Below are positions 9,038 through 18,652 of a stretch of 54,225 bases of DNA, in pieces (position 1 is the stretch's first letter; the number at the start of each line of letters is the position of its first letter). Location: assembly GCA_021799615.1 (NCBI GenBank), contig JAJZAC010000004.1, positions 1-54,225 on the forward strand, written 5' to 3'. This DNA comes from Actinomycetes bacterium. Its GTDB lineage: Bacteria; Actinomycetota; Acidimicrobiia; Acidimicrobiales; RAAP-2. Both the position numbers and the translations under genes were made by a program. The notes below the pieces were generated by a model. It was not told where the DNA came from, ran no database searches, and saw nothing but the letters and a program-made list of their open reading frames with translations.

Positions 9038-10212
9038 TGCGCCGCTCCCTCGCCGGCTGCCGCCAGGGCGCCCGCCATCGCCTCCGCCACCAGAGCGCGG
9101 TCGACGTCGGACGGCGGTTGTTCCCGGAGCTCGGCCAGGAAGGCGAGCACCATCTCCTCGGGCGACCGGGCCTCCAACGAGGCATCCTCCGGCGCCCGCC
9201 CCCCCACCAGGTTGGCCCGCCCCGGCGCGTACCGGACGCTCACCGCGTACGGGAAGCGCGACCGCAGCCGCTCCATCGGTTGGACCTGGACCGTGTCGTC
9301 GGTCAGCCGGACCGCCACCCAGTGGTCGAGGTAGACGTCGAGGTGGGGATCCTCCAGCAGCTCACCGAGACGGCCCTCGAGGGTGACGACCGGCCGGCCC
9401 ACGGGGATCGGCACCTCGTCCACCCCGGCGACCGCCCCGCCCGCCACGTCGATCAGGCGGACCGACTTGGTGTGGTCCTCGCTGAACGAGTACGGGAGGA
9501 GCGAACCGGAGTAGGCGATCCTCCCGGTCTCCCCCACGGCCTGGGGTCGATGGAGGTGGCCGAGGGCCACGTAGTCGAAGCCGTCGAAGACGGAGGCGTC
9601 GACTGCGTCGGCCCCCCCGACGGCCAGCAGCTTCTCCGAGTCCGAGGTGGCCGAGCCGGCCACGAACGCGTGCGCCACCGCCAGGGACGGAACCCCGCCG
9701 AGGGGTTCCAGGGCCGACCGGCCGGCAGCCAGGGCGTCCGCCAGCACAGCCTGGTGCGTACGGGGCCGGGGGGCACCGTCCGGACCGGGTGCCGGGGGCG
9801 GCGCGGTCAGGGGATCGAGGAACGGGACGGCCACGATGGCCACCCGGTCGCCACCCGCCTCGAAGACCCACGGCTCGGGCGGCCGGCTGACGTCGGCGAA
9901 GACCCGGACGCCACCGAGGGCCTGGCGGCGGGCCCCGAAGCCGAGACGGCGGGCGCTGTCGTGATTGCCGGGGATGAGGACGACCGTCGCACCGGCAGCG
10001 CGGAGGGCGTCGAGGGCGTCGTCGAGAAGGGTGACCGCCTCCTCTGCGGGAAGGGCCCGGTCGTAGATGTCCCCGGCCGCGACCACCAGATCGACGCCCT
10101 CGGCCTCGACCAGGCCGGCGAGCCACTCGAGTGCGGCCCGCTGGTCTGCCTCGAGGGACTCCCGTTCGAATCGGCGCCCCAGATGCCAGTCGCTCGTATG
10201 CAGGATCCGCAC
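9034..10212 (-). CDS. sbcD: Exonuclease SbcD, Mre11-type phosphoesterase
   Basis: VRILHTSDWHLGRRFERESLEADQ...AAGDIYDRALP...IPGNHDSARR. GTG start at 10212; 4-bp overlap with sbcC. Confidence 0.93.
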   Translation of the reverse strand: MRILHTSDWHLGRRFERESLEADQRAALEWLAGLVEAEGVDLVVAAGDIYDRALPAEEAVTLLDDALDALRAAGATVVLIPGNHDSARRLGFGARRQALGGVRVFADVSRPPEPWVFEAGGDRVAIVAVPFLDPLTAPPPAPGPDGAPRPRTHQAVLADALAAGRSALEPLGGVPSLAVAHAFVAGSATSDSEKLLAVGGADAVDASVFDGFDYVALGHLHRPQAVGETGRIAYSGSLLPYSFSEDHTKSVRLIDVAGGAVAGVDEVPIPVGRPVVTLEGRLGELLEDPHLDVYLDHWVAVRLTDDTVQVQPMERLRSRFPYAVSVRYAPGRANLVGGRAPEDASLEARSPEEMVLAFLAELREQPPSDVDRALVAEAMAGALAAAGEGAAQ

Positions 10213-10294
10213 GGGCGCAGCGTGCCACACGGCTGCGACACCGCCCGCATACCCGCCCGGGAATGTCCGGGGCACCGGCGGTGTCGAATCAATT

Positions 10295-11362
10295 GTGAGC
10301 CAACTCTTCTCCCCCCTGACCCTGCGCGGCCTGACCGTCCGGAACCGCGTCGTCGTCTCACCCATGTGCCAGTACTCCTCGGAGAACGGCCACCCCACCG
10401 ACTGGCACCTGGTCCACCTGGGCGCCTTCGCCCGGGGCGGTGCCGGCCTGGTCATGACCGAGGCCACCGCCGTCCGTCCCGAAGGGCGGATCAGCCCGGC
10501 AGACGCCGGCATGTGGACGGACGCCCAGGCCCACGACTACGGGCGCATCACCGACTTCGTGCACGCCCAGGGCGCGGCAGCAGGCATGCAACTGGCCCAC
10601 GCCGGGCGCAAGGCGTCCACCCGGAGGCCGTGGGAGGGGCACGGCTCCGTCCCGGCCGACGAGGGCGGCTGGGCGACGGTGGCTCCCTCCGCCGTCGCCT
10701 ACGGTGACTATGCGGCACCGAGGGAGCTGACCACGGCCGAGATCGATGCCGTGGTCGACGATTTCGGGGCAGCGGCCGCTCGGGCCGACCGGGCCGGGTT
10801 CGACGTCGTCGAGGTCCACGGTGCCCACGGCTACCTCATCCACGAATTCCTCTCGCCGCTGACCAACCAGCGGGCCGACGGCTACGGGGGCGACCTGGCC
10901 GGGCGCAGCCGCCTCCTCCTCGAGGTGGTGGGGGCGGTGCGGAGCAACTGGCCGTCGAGCAAGCCGCTCTTCGTCCGCCTGTCGGCCACCGACTGGGCCG
11001 ACGGGGGGTGGGATGTGGACGAGACGGTCGAGGTGGCCCGCATGCTGGCCGGCGCGGGCGTCGACCTCCTCGACGTCTCGAGCGGCGGGAACGTCCCCTG
11101 GCAGCAGGTCCAGGTGGGACCGGGCTACCAGGTGCCCTTCGCCAGAGCGGTGCGGGAGGGATCGGGACTGGCCACCGGCGCCGTCGGCCTCATCACCGAG
11201 CCGGCCCAGGCGGAGGAGATCGTCGCCGGCGGGTCGGCCGACGTCGTCCTTCTCGGTCGGGCCCTCCTCCGTGACCCGAACTGGCCGCTGCGGGCATCGG
11301 ACGCGCTGGGTGAGGGTGACGGCCTGTGGCCCCGCCAGTACCTGCGGGGCCGACCGACCTGA
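10295..11362 (+). CDS. NADH:flavin oxidoreductase / old yellow enzyme (YqjM-like)
   Basis: SQLFSPLTLRGLTVRNRVVVSPMCQYSSENGHPTDWHLVHLG...LAHAGRKAS...HGAHGYLIHEFLSPLTNQRADGYGG. Confidence 0.93.
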   Translation: MSQLFSPLTLRGLTVRNRVVVSPMCQYSSENGHPTDWHLVHLGAFARGGAGLVMTEATAVRPEGRISPADAGMWTDAQAHDYGRITDFVHAQGAAAGMQLAHAGRKASTRRPWEGHGSVPADEGGWATVAPSAVAYGDYAAPRELTTAEIDAVVDDFGAAAARADRAGFDVVEVHGAHGYLIHEFLSPLTNQRADGYGGDLAGRSRLLLEVVGAVRSNWPSSKPLFVRLSATDWADGGWDVDETVEVARMLAGAGVDLLDVSSGGNVPWQQVQVGPGYQVPFARAVREGSGLATGAVGLITEPAQAEEIVAGGSADVVLLGRALLRDPNWPLRASDALGEGDGLWPRQYLRGRPT

Positions 11363-11428
11363 CCGAGGTCGAGGCGCACGGGTCCTTGGGCCCTGGCCGG
11401 AGGTGACCGGCGGACGGACGATCGCTCC

Positions 11429-12130
11429 ATGCGGGTGGGTGCACGACCGGTCCTGGCAGCAGCGACGATGGGCATCGCCGTGGTGGTCGCCGCGTGCGGC
11501 GGGACCGGCCCGGCGCCATCCACCTCCGTGCCGCCGGCCACGACGGCCCCGTCCACGACATCGACGTCGCCGTCCACGGCCCAGCCGTCCACCGCCATCT
11601 GGCCGTTCGCCTCCACCACCGTTCGCTACACCAGCCCGATCGCCGCGGCCAGGGGCTTCGCTCGCACCTACCTCGGGTTCTCCAACCCGGTGGTGGGTCC
11701 CTTCCAGCAGGGCGACAGCCGCTCCGGTGAGGTCGAGGTCCGCGCCTCGCCCAGCGGGGTCGTCACCACGGTGCTCGTCCGCATGCTGGCGCCCGGCGAC
11801 ACCTGGTGGGTCCTCGGGTCGGTGGCCTCCACCCTCGCGCTCCACTCGCCCGCCGCACTGTCGCCGATCAGCTCGCCCGTCACCCTGACCGGCGAGAGCA
11901 CCGCCTTCGAGGGGACCATCAACCTCGAGCTCCGCCAGGACGGGACCCTCACCCCGCTCGCCACCGCCACGACCCAGGGCGGCTCCAAAGGTCAGATGGG
12001 CCCGTTCACCGCCACCGTGTCCTTCCCGTCACCGGTCGCCGGAGCCGGCGCCATCGTCGTGCGGACGATCTCGGCCGAGGACGGCGCCACCGAGGCCGCC
12101 AGCACCGTGCGCATCGCCTACGCCCGCTGA
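11429..12130 (+). CDS. Lipoprotein with Gmad2 immunoglobulin-like domain
   Basis: Lipobox VVVAACGG; C-terminal SPVTLTGESTAFEGTINLELRQDG...GPFTATVSFPSP resembles Gmad2. Confidence 0.7.
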   Translation: MRVGARPVLAAATMGIAVVVAACGGTGPAPSTSVPPATTAPSTTSTSPSTAQPSTAIWPFASTTVRYTSPIAAARGFARTYLGFSNPVVGPFQQGDSRSGEVEVRASPSGVVTTVLVRMLAPGDTWWVLGSVASTLALHSPAALSPISSPVTLTGESTAFEGTINLELRQDGTLTPLATATTQGGSKGQMGPFTATVSFPSPVAGAGAIVVRTISAEDGATEAASTVRIAYAR

Positions 12131-12165
12131 GCAGCACCCGTCCGGCGTGGGCTAAGACGGTGGCC

Positions 12166-13467
12166 ATGGTCACGGCAGCGACGCCGGGCGCCCGGCAGCC
12201 CGGGCAGTCCGGGTTGCACCTCCACCGGTGGCGGAGCCCGGTGGTGATCGGCATTGCCCTGGCTGCCTTCGCCTCGGGCTTCGGGCAGTTCGGTGCGGTG
12301 GCCGCCCTCGGCGACGTGGCCCGGAGCTTCGGCCGGATCGCCCATGGCGCCACCATCAGCGACCAGGCGGGGCTGTCAGGCACGGAGCTCGGGATCGGGC
12401 TCGCCGTGATCCGTCTGGCCTCGTTGGGCGGGTTGCCCGTGGCCGGGCTGGCCGACCGGATCGGGCGGCGGGCCGTGCTCCTCCTCACCACCGGCACCGG
12501 GCTCGCCCTCACCGTGGCGGCGGCTGCCAGCCCCGGGTACTGGTGGTTCGTCGCCATCTTCGCCTGCGGCCGGCCGTTCCTCAGCGCCACCAACGCCGTG
12601 TCCCAGGTGGCCGCAGCCGAGCACACGGGCTCGGGCGATCGGGCGAAGGCGGTCGCGCTGGTGACCGCCGGCTACGGCGTCGGCGCCGGCGCCACCGCCG
12701 TGCTCCACAGCCTGGCCGCGTCCACCCTCGGGTTCCGGGGGATCTTCGCCCTGGCCGTCGTCCCCCTGGCCCTGCTGCCCCTGGTGGCCCGGTGGGTGTC
12801 GGAGCCGGACCGGTTCGTGGTGGCCGCCGCGTCCGACCACGCCCTGCCCGTGCTCGGCCCGGTGGGACCGCGGTTCCGGGGCCGGCTGGCTCTGCTCGCC
12901 CTGCTGGCCTTCGGCATCGCCGTCGTCACCGGACCGGCCAACAGCTTCACCTTCCTCTACGCCCAGAACGTGCTGCGGCTGCCCGGCACGGTCACGGCCG
13001 CCATGGTGGTCGGCGCCGGCGTGGCCGGTCTCGGCGGGCTCCTGGCCGGCCGGTGGCTGGCCGACCGGCTGGGTCGGCGCCCCACCGCGGCCATCGGCGT
13101 CGCCGGCATGGCCGCCTGCGGCGTCCTCGCCTACAGCGGCTCCTCGTGGGCCCTCGTCACCGGGTACGTCGCCGGCGTGCTGGCCGGCTCCGTGTTCGCA
13201 CCCGCCGGAGGGGCCATGGTGAACGAACTGTTCCCCACGCCGGTGCGGGCATCGGTGGCGGGCTGGTGGGTGCTGGCCGGAGTCGTCGGAGCCGCCGCCG
13301 GGCTGGTCGTGTTCGGCGCCATCGCCGACGCCGGCAACCGGTTCGGCGTGGCCGCCCTCGTCACCTTCCTCCCGGCCGTCGCCGTCATCGCCACCCTGGC
13401 CTGGCTGCCCGAGACCAAGGGGCGGGAGCCCGAGGACCTGTGGCCGGATCCCGAGGGCGCCCGGTGA
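12166..13467 (+). CDS. MFS transporter
   Basis: 12-TM-like profile; VAGLADRIGRRAVLL and GRWLADRLGRRPTA motifs. Internal ATG start at 12166. Confidence 0.88.
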   Translation: MVTAATPGARQPGQSGLHLHRWRSPVVIGIALAAFASGFGQFGAVAALGDVARSFGRIAHGATISDQAGLSGTELGIGLAVIRLASLGGLPVAGLADRIGRRAVLLLTTGTGLALTVAAAASPGYWWFVAIFACGRPFLSATNAVSQVAAAEHTGSGDRAKAVALVTAGYGVGAGATAVLHSLAASTLGFRGIFALAVVPLALLPLVARWVSEPDRFVVAAASDHALPVLGPVGPRFRGRLALLALLAFGIAVVTGPANSFTFLYAQNVLRLPGTVTAAMVVGAGVAGLGGLLAGRWLADRLGRRPTAAIGVAGMAACGVLAYSGSSWALVTGYVAGVLAGSVFAPAGGAMVNELFPTPVRASVAGWWVLAGVVGAAAGLVVFGAIADAGNRFGVAALVTFLPAVAVIATLAWLPETKGREPEDLWPDPEGAR

Positions 13468-13883
13468 CCACACGCCGGGTCACCCCCGGTGCCGCAGCCG
13501 CCGCCTCGGCCGTCACGGCCCTGTCGGTCGCCGCCGCCTTCACCCGACCCTTCACCCTGGCCGCCGGCATCACCGTCACCCTCGCCTATGCCGGCCTGGC
13601 CGCCACGCTGGTGGCCCAGCGCCGGGTGGGAACGATGCCGCGCATGGTGGCCCGGCGGCCCCCGGTGGACGGCGGGCCCCGTCGATTCGGCCGGCGGTGG
13701 CTGGTGTGGGCGGTCAGCCTCGGCAGCGTCGCCGCCTTCGAGCTGGCCTCCTACCTGCAGGGACCGAGAGCGGCCCACCCCACCCTCAGTGCCATGCTCG
13801 ACGGCCTCGACGCCACCCCTGCCGGTCGGGGTGCCGCCTTCGCCGCCTGGGCGCTGCTCGGCTGGTACCTGGTGACCCGGTGA
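13464..13883 (+). CDS. Small membrane protein of unknown function
   Basis: GTG start overlapping the MFS stop (GTGA); several hydrophobic segments; ends WALLGWYLVTR. Confidence 0.6.
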   Translation: MTTRRVTPGAAAAASAVTALSVAAAFTRPFTLAAGITVTLAYAGLAATLVAQRRVGTMPRMVARRPPVDGGPRRFGRRWLVWAVSLGSVAAFELASYLQGPRAAHPTLSAMLDGLDATPAGRGAAFAAWALLGWYLVTR

Positions 13884-13910
13884 CCTGGCGGGTGACCCGG
13901 TGACCTGGCG
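13871..13910. repeat. Perfect 20-bp tandem duplication at a stop/start junction
   Basis: ggtgacccggtgacctggcg at 13871-13890 and 13891-13910. Confidence 0.97.
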
Positions 13911-14100
13911 GGCGGCCACCTTCGTAGTGTGGGCGGTGCTGGCCGCCGGCGTGGCGGCGACCCAGGCGGCGGCGATCGCCTCGGCGGGGCGGTGGCCCAC
14001 CCTCGCCGGGGTGGCCCGGGCGGCCACCTCCCACCCCGTCGCCCGGGGGGCCGTGCTCCTCGGATGGATGTGGCTGGGCTGGCACGCCTTCGCCCGGTGA
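13900..14100 (+). CDS. Small membrane protein of unknown function (DUF6186-like)
   Basis: 66 aa, two TM-like segments, ends GWMWLGWHAFAR, echoing the C-terminus of the preceding CDS. Confidence 0.6.
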   Translation: MTWRAATFVVWAVLAAGVAATQAAAIASAGRWPTLAGVARAATSHPVARGAVLLGWMWLGWHAFAR

Positions 14101-14113
14101 CGCCGTGGCGCGC

Positions 14114-16117
14114 TCAGCCCCCGGCCGGCGCCGACGGCGCCGCCAGACCCGCTGGGACGGCTGGTCCGATGCCGGCCTGCCCGTGCGCTTCCGGCGCCGC
14201 CTGGCGGATCCACGTCTCGTACATGGCCGCGTACCGCCCCCCGTGCGCCACCAGTTCGGCGTGGCTGCCCCGCTCCACGACGCGCCCGCCGTCCACCACC
14301 GCGATCCAGTCGGCACGCATGGCCGTCGACAGCCGGTGGGCGATGAGCACCGCCGTGCGAGCCTCCAGCAGCACGTCCAGTGCGGCCTCGATCCTCGTCT
14401 CGGACTGCAGGTCGAGATTGGACGTCGCCTCGTCGAGCACCAGGACCCGTGGTTGGGCCAGGAACGCCCGGGCCAGGGCGATGAGCTGGCGCTCGCCCGA
14501 CGAGAGGGACTGGCCGCGCTCGTGGACCACGGTGTCGAGGCCGTCGGGCAGGCGTGCCACCAGGTCCGTCAGCCCCACGGCGGCCACCGCTGCCCGCACG
14601 TCGTCGTCGGGAGCGTCGGGGCGAGCGAAGGCGATGTTGTCGCGTAGCGTGCCGGCGAAGAGGAACGGCTCCTGGGGCACCACCCCCAGCTGGCGCCGGA
14701 GGGAGCCGAGGGTCACGTCCCGCAGGTCGTGGCCGTCGATGCACACCCGGCCCTCGGTCGGGTCGTAGAAGCGGGTGATCAGCTTGGCCAGGGTGGACTT
14801 GCCGGCGCCGGTGGGCCCCACGAAGGCCACCGTCTGCCCGGGCTCGATGGTCAGGTCCACCCCGGTGATGACGGGACGGGCGGGGTCGTAGCCGAAGGTC
14901 ACGCCCTCGAAGGTGATGGCGCCCTCGATGGGGGGAAGGGGGCGGGCATGCGGGGCCTCGGCCACGGACGGGGTCGTCTCGAGGAGGGTGCGCAGCTTCA
15001 GCACCGAGGCGTTCCCCTGCTGGAACGCGCTGTACTGCTGGGCCAGCAGTTGGATGGGCTGGAAGAACCGGTTGAGGTAGAGGAAGAAGGCGACCAGCGC
15101 GCCGATCGACAGGCTCCCGCGGATGACCATCGTGCCCCCCGCGGCCAGCAGGGCTCCCTGGGCCAGGATGCCGACCATCTGTGTCCCCGGGCCGTAGAGG
15201 GCACCGATGCGGGCGGTGGCCACGTTGGCGTCGCGGTACTCGCCGACCACGCTGCGGTGGTGCACGACGTTGTGGTGCTGGCGGTTGTGGGCCACCACGA
15301 TGCGGAAGCCGTGCAGGCTCTCGGACAGGTCGGCGAGCACGTTGGCGATCCCGTCCCGCACCCGCTGGTAGGCACGGGCCGAGGCCCGGTGGAACCACGC
15401 CGACATGGCCACCAGCACCGGGATCACCATGACCACCGTCAGCAGGGCCAGGCGGACGTCCATGGTGAAGAGGATGACGGTGATCACCACCATGGTGAGG
15501 GCCTGGACGGCGAACTGCCACAGCCCGTCCTGGAGCAGTTGCTGGAGGTTCTCGATGTCGCTGGTCATCCGTGACATGAGGACCCCGGCCTTCTCCTCGG
15601 TGAAGAAGTCGAGGGACAGCCGCTGGAGGTGGGCGAAGACCCGCAGCCGCAGGTCGTAGAGGACGCGTGCGGCCAGCCGGCCGGTGACCTTGGCCTGCCA
15701 CCGTTGGGACAGGGCGGTGACGACGGTGGCGACCAGGTAGAGCCCGGCCATCAGGCCGACGACGGCCAGGTCGTGGTGCCCGGGGATCATGCCCCGGTCG
15801 ATGGCCAGCTCCGTGAGCTTGGGGCCGGCCTGCGCCGCGGTCGCCACCGCGGCCACCAGTGCCACCGACCCGATCAGCAGCAGTGGATGGGCCGTGATCA
15901 GACGGACGAGCGTGATGCGCCGCTCGTCGGCGGCCAGGGGAACCTGGGTGAAGGAGACGTCCGGCGCGGGGTGCGCCGGCTCCTGCGCGAGGAGGTGATC
16001 GACCCCGGCCTGGAGCTCGGCGGGGATGCCGGCGAAGGGCAGGTTGCCTCCGGGACGGCCCGGGGTGTGGCCGCCGCCCATGGGCCCACCGAACCCGCCC
16101 CCTCCCCACATGGTCAT
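14114..16117 (-). CDS. ABC exporter half-transporter (canonical Walker B, LSSGE signature)
   Basis: GPTGAGKSTLAKLI, VVPQEPFLF, QSLSSGERQLIALARAF, VLVLDEATSNLD; six TM-like helices. Confidence 0.92.
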   Translation of the reverse strand: MTMWGGGGFGGPMGGGHTPGRPGGNLPFAGIPAELQAGVDHLLAQEPAHPAPDVSFTQVPLAADERRITLVRLITAHPLLLIGSVALVAAVATAAQAGPKLTELAIDRGMIPGHHDLAVVGLMAGLYLVATVVTALSQRWQAKVTGRLAARVLYDLRLRVFAHLQRLSLDFFTEEKAGVLMSRMTSDIENLQQLLQDGLWQFAVQALTMVVITVILFTMDVRLALLTVVMVIPVLVAMSAWFHRASARAYQRVRDGIANVLADLSESLHGFRIVVAHNRQHHNVVHHRSVVGEYRDANVATARIGALYGPGTQMVGILAQGALLAAGGTMVIRGSLSIGALVAFFLYLNRFFQPIQLLAQQYSAFQQGNASVLKLRTLLETTPSVAEAPHARPLPPIEGAITFEGVTFGYDPARPVITGVDLTIEPGQTVAFVGPTGAGKSTLAKLITRFYDPTEGRVCIDGHDLRDVTLGSLRRQLGVVPQEPFLFAGTLRDNIAFARPDAPDDDVRAAVAAVGLTDLVARLPDGLDTVVHERGQSLSSGERQLIALARAFLAQPRVLVLDEATSNLDLQSETRIEAALDVLLEARTAVLIAHRLSTAMRADWIAVVDGGRVVERGSHAELVAHGGRYAAMYETWIRQAAPEAHGQAGIGPAVPAGLAAPSAPAGG

Positions 16118-18000
16118 GGCCGCACCTCGGACGGCGTGGCACCGGCGGTGGCGGTGGCAGTGGCGGCCAGCGCTGCCTCGTGCTCCTCCGCCTGTGCCAG
16201 CACCTCGGCGTAGCGGGGGGTGGTGGCCAGTAGCTCGGCATGGGTCCCGTCGGCCACCACCCGGCCGCCGTCGAGGAGCACGACCCGGTCCGCCAACGAG
16301 ATCGTGGACAGACGGTGCGCGATCACCAGCGTGGTGCGCCCGACCATCAGCTCGCGCAGGGCGTCGTGGATCTGCAGCTCGACCTGCACGTCGATGGCAC
16401 TCGTGGCGTCGTCGAGGACGAGGATGGGCGGGTTGACGACCAGGGTGCGGGCGATGGCCACCCGCTGGCGCTGGCCGCCGGAGAGGGTGTAGCCCCGCTC
16501 CCCCACCACCGTGTCGTACCCGGCGGGGAGGGCGCGGACGAACTCGTCGGCACCCGCGGCAACGGCCGCGGCCACGATGCGCTCACGTGACGCGCCGGGA
16601 TCGCCGTAGGCGATGTTCTCGGCGATCGAAGCCGAGAACAGGAACGGCTCGTCGAGGACCACGCCGACGTTGGCCCGCAGGCTGGCCAGCGTCAGGTCCC
16701 GGACATCGGTACCGTCCACCCGGACGGCGCCCCCGGTCACGTCGTAGAAGCGAGTGAGCAGCCGGGCCACCGTCGACTTCCCCGATCCGGTCGCCCCCAC
16801 CAGCGCGACCGTCTCCCCGGGGTCCAGGTGGAGACAGAAGCCGTCGAGGACGGCGGGACCCGACCCGTCGCCGTAGGCGAAGCGGACGTCGTCGAAGGTG
16901 ATGTCCCCCCGGCACCCGGTGAGCACGACGGCGCCGGGGCGGTCGACCACCGTCGGCTCCTCGTCGAGGAGCTCGTAGATGCGGCCGGCCGAGGCTGCCG
17001 CCCGCTGGCCCATCATGATCAACATGCCGAGCATGGTGAACGGGGCCTGCATCATCAGCAGGTAGGCGTTGAAGGCGAGGATCGCGCCCACGCCCAGGTG
17101 TCCCTGGATGACCAGGTAGCCGCCGAAGAGGAGCACCAGCACCAGGCCCACCTGGGGCAGGTTCTGGATGGCGGGCGCCCACTGCGACCGTAGGTCGGCG
17201 TCCTTCACCGTCGCCCACTGCACCCGGCGGGCGGCCGATGCCAGCGAGCGCAGCTGGTTCTCCTCCGCGGCGAAGGCCTTGACCACCCGCACTCCGTTGA
17301 CGTTCTCGTCCACGACGGTGGCCACCTCGGCCAGGCGGGCCTGGATGAGCCAGCTGACCGGGAACATCGACGCCCGCATCTTCCTTCCGATCACGTAGAC
17401 GAAGGGCATCGTCACCATGGCCACCAGGGCCAGGAGCACGTTGATCGAGAGCATGTAGCCGAAGGCGACCACGGCAATGGCGCTCTGCACCAGGATCATG
17501 GGTGCGAACGTCAGGTACAGGTGCACCGACCGGATGTCCGAATTGGCCCGTGAGATGAGCTGTCCTGCCTGCACCCGGTCGTAGAAGGGGAACGAGAGCG
17601 TCGTCAGGTGCTCGTAGACAACGTTCCGCAGGTCGTACTCCATGGCGTAGGCCGTCCTGAACAGGAACAGCCGGGAGAGGAAGCCGGTCAGCCCGGCGGC
17701 CGCCCCCAGCCCGACCACCCACCACCCGTAGTGGGACAGGGGGACGGCATGCCGCACGATGGAGTCCGAGATGGCCCGGTTGAGCAGCTGGGGCACCTGG
17801 ACCTGGATCACCAGACCGGCGAACGACAGCGCCAGGGCGGTGGCGAACGTCCAGCGGTGGGCGGCGACGATGGGCATGGCACGGCGCAGCCACGACTTGC
17901 TCCGATCCCGATCGATGGTCGCCCGCGGTGGCCCGTAACGGGGTGCGGGCGCGCCTGTCGGCCGCCCCTCGGGAGTCGGCAGCGGACCGGCGCCGGTCAT
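16114..18000 (-). CDS. ABC exporter half-transporter (degenerate Walker B, LSGGQ signature)
   Basis: GATGSGKSTVARLL, VVLDEPFLF, YTLSGGQRQRVAIARTL, ILVLDDATSAID. ATG 18000 chosen over the longer ORF. Confidence 0.92.
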   Translation of the reverse strand: MTGAGPLPTPEGRPTGAPAPRYGPPRATIDRDRSKSWLRRAMPIVAAHRWTFATALALSFAGLVIQVQVPQLLNRAISDSIVRHAVPLSHYGWWVVGLGAAAGLTGFLSRLFLFRTAYAMEYDLRNVVYEHLTTLSFPFYDRVQAGQLISRANSDIRSVHLYLTFAPMILVQSAIAVVAFGYMLSINVLLALVAMVTMPFVYVIGRKMRASMFPVSWLIQARLAEVATVVDENVNGVRVVKAFAAEENQLRSLASAARRVQWATVKDADLRSQWAPAIQNLPQVGLVLVLLFGGYLVIQGHLGVGAILAFNAYLLMMQAPFTMLGMLIMMGQRAAASAGRIYELLDEEPTVVDRPGAVVLTGCRGDITFDDVRFAYGDGSGPAVLDGFCLHLDPGETVALVGATGSGKSTVARLLTRFYDVTGGAVRVDGTDVRDLTLASLRANVGVVLDEPFLFSASIAENIAYGDPGASRERIVAAAVAAGADEFVRALPAGYDTVVGERGYTLSGGQRQRVAIARTLVVNPPILVLDDATSAIDVQVELQIHDALRELMVGRTTLVIAHRLSTISLADRVVLLDGGRVVADGTHAELLATTPRYAEVLAQAEEHEAALAATATATAGATPSEVRP

Positions 18001-18509
18001 CGGGTGGCCCCGTGGCCAGCGGCGTGCCGGGCACGCAGCGCGCCCGACCACCGCCCCAGCTCGTCCAGGGCGCCCGCCCCGCCGTCCCCGTCGCCGAGCC
18101 ACTCGGCGATCCCGGCCAACCTGGCGTCGACGGCAGCATCGGCGGCGGCCAGGACGTCGAGCCCGGCCGGGGTCACGGTCACCGCCACCCGCCGGCGATC
18201 GCCGGCGTCGGCGTGCCGGTCCACCAGACCCCGGGCCACCAGGCCGTCCACCAGGGCGGTCACGCTCGGGGGGCGCACGGCCAGGCGGTCGGAGATGGCC
18301 GACGACATGGCGCTCCCTTCACCCAGCAGTCCGAGCACCCGGTACTGGGCCAGCGTGAGGTCAATGCCGGCGAGGGCCAATTCGGCCTGCTTCGACAACC
18401 AGGCGACGGCCCGCCCCGCCCGCCGGCGGTCGGGTGCCACGGGAGCCAGGTCGGCTCGCGGCGGGCCGGTCAGGTACGCGCGGTCGGCGTCTGATCCGGC
18501 TCGTGGCAT
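17997..18509 (-). CDS. MarR-family transcriptional regulator
   Basis: LTLAQYRVLGLLGEGSAMSSAISDRLAVRPPSVTALVDGLVARGLVDRHADAGDRRRVAVTVTPAG winged-helix signature; overlaps the ABC start. Confidence 0.9.
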   Translation of the reverse strand: MPRAGSDADRAYLTGPPRADLAPVAPDRRRAGRAVAWLSKQAELALAGIDLTLAQYRVLGLLGEGSAMSSAISDRLAVRPPSVTALVDGLVARGLVDRHADAGDRRRVAVTVTPAGLDVLAAADAAVDARLAGIAEWLGDGDGGAGALDELGRWSGALRARHAAGHGATR

Positions 18510-18530
18510 ATCGTTAGACTACCTAACGAT
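18510..18530. promoter_or_regulatory. Palindromic operator/promoter of marR
   Basis: ATCGTTAG-ACTAC-CTAACGAT, perfect 8-bp arms, abutting the marR ATG; contains TAGTCT 6 nt from the ATG on the minus strand. Confidence 0.75.
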
Positions 18531-18652
18531 TTCGGGAGACCGTGCACCCCGCCCCCCGTTGCGAGGTCGCCCTGCCGCAGCCGGCCCGGCCGTCCCACCG
18601 CCGGCCCCGGGACGCCCGGGAAGCCCTGGCGCCCGGCGTGCGTTGTAGGGGC

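Noticed and set aside
13131-16241. 1036-aa minus-strand ORF
   Set aside because: Off-frame shadow of the ABC transporter plus antisense of upstream genes; Pro/Arg/His-rich, no family motifs.
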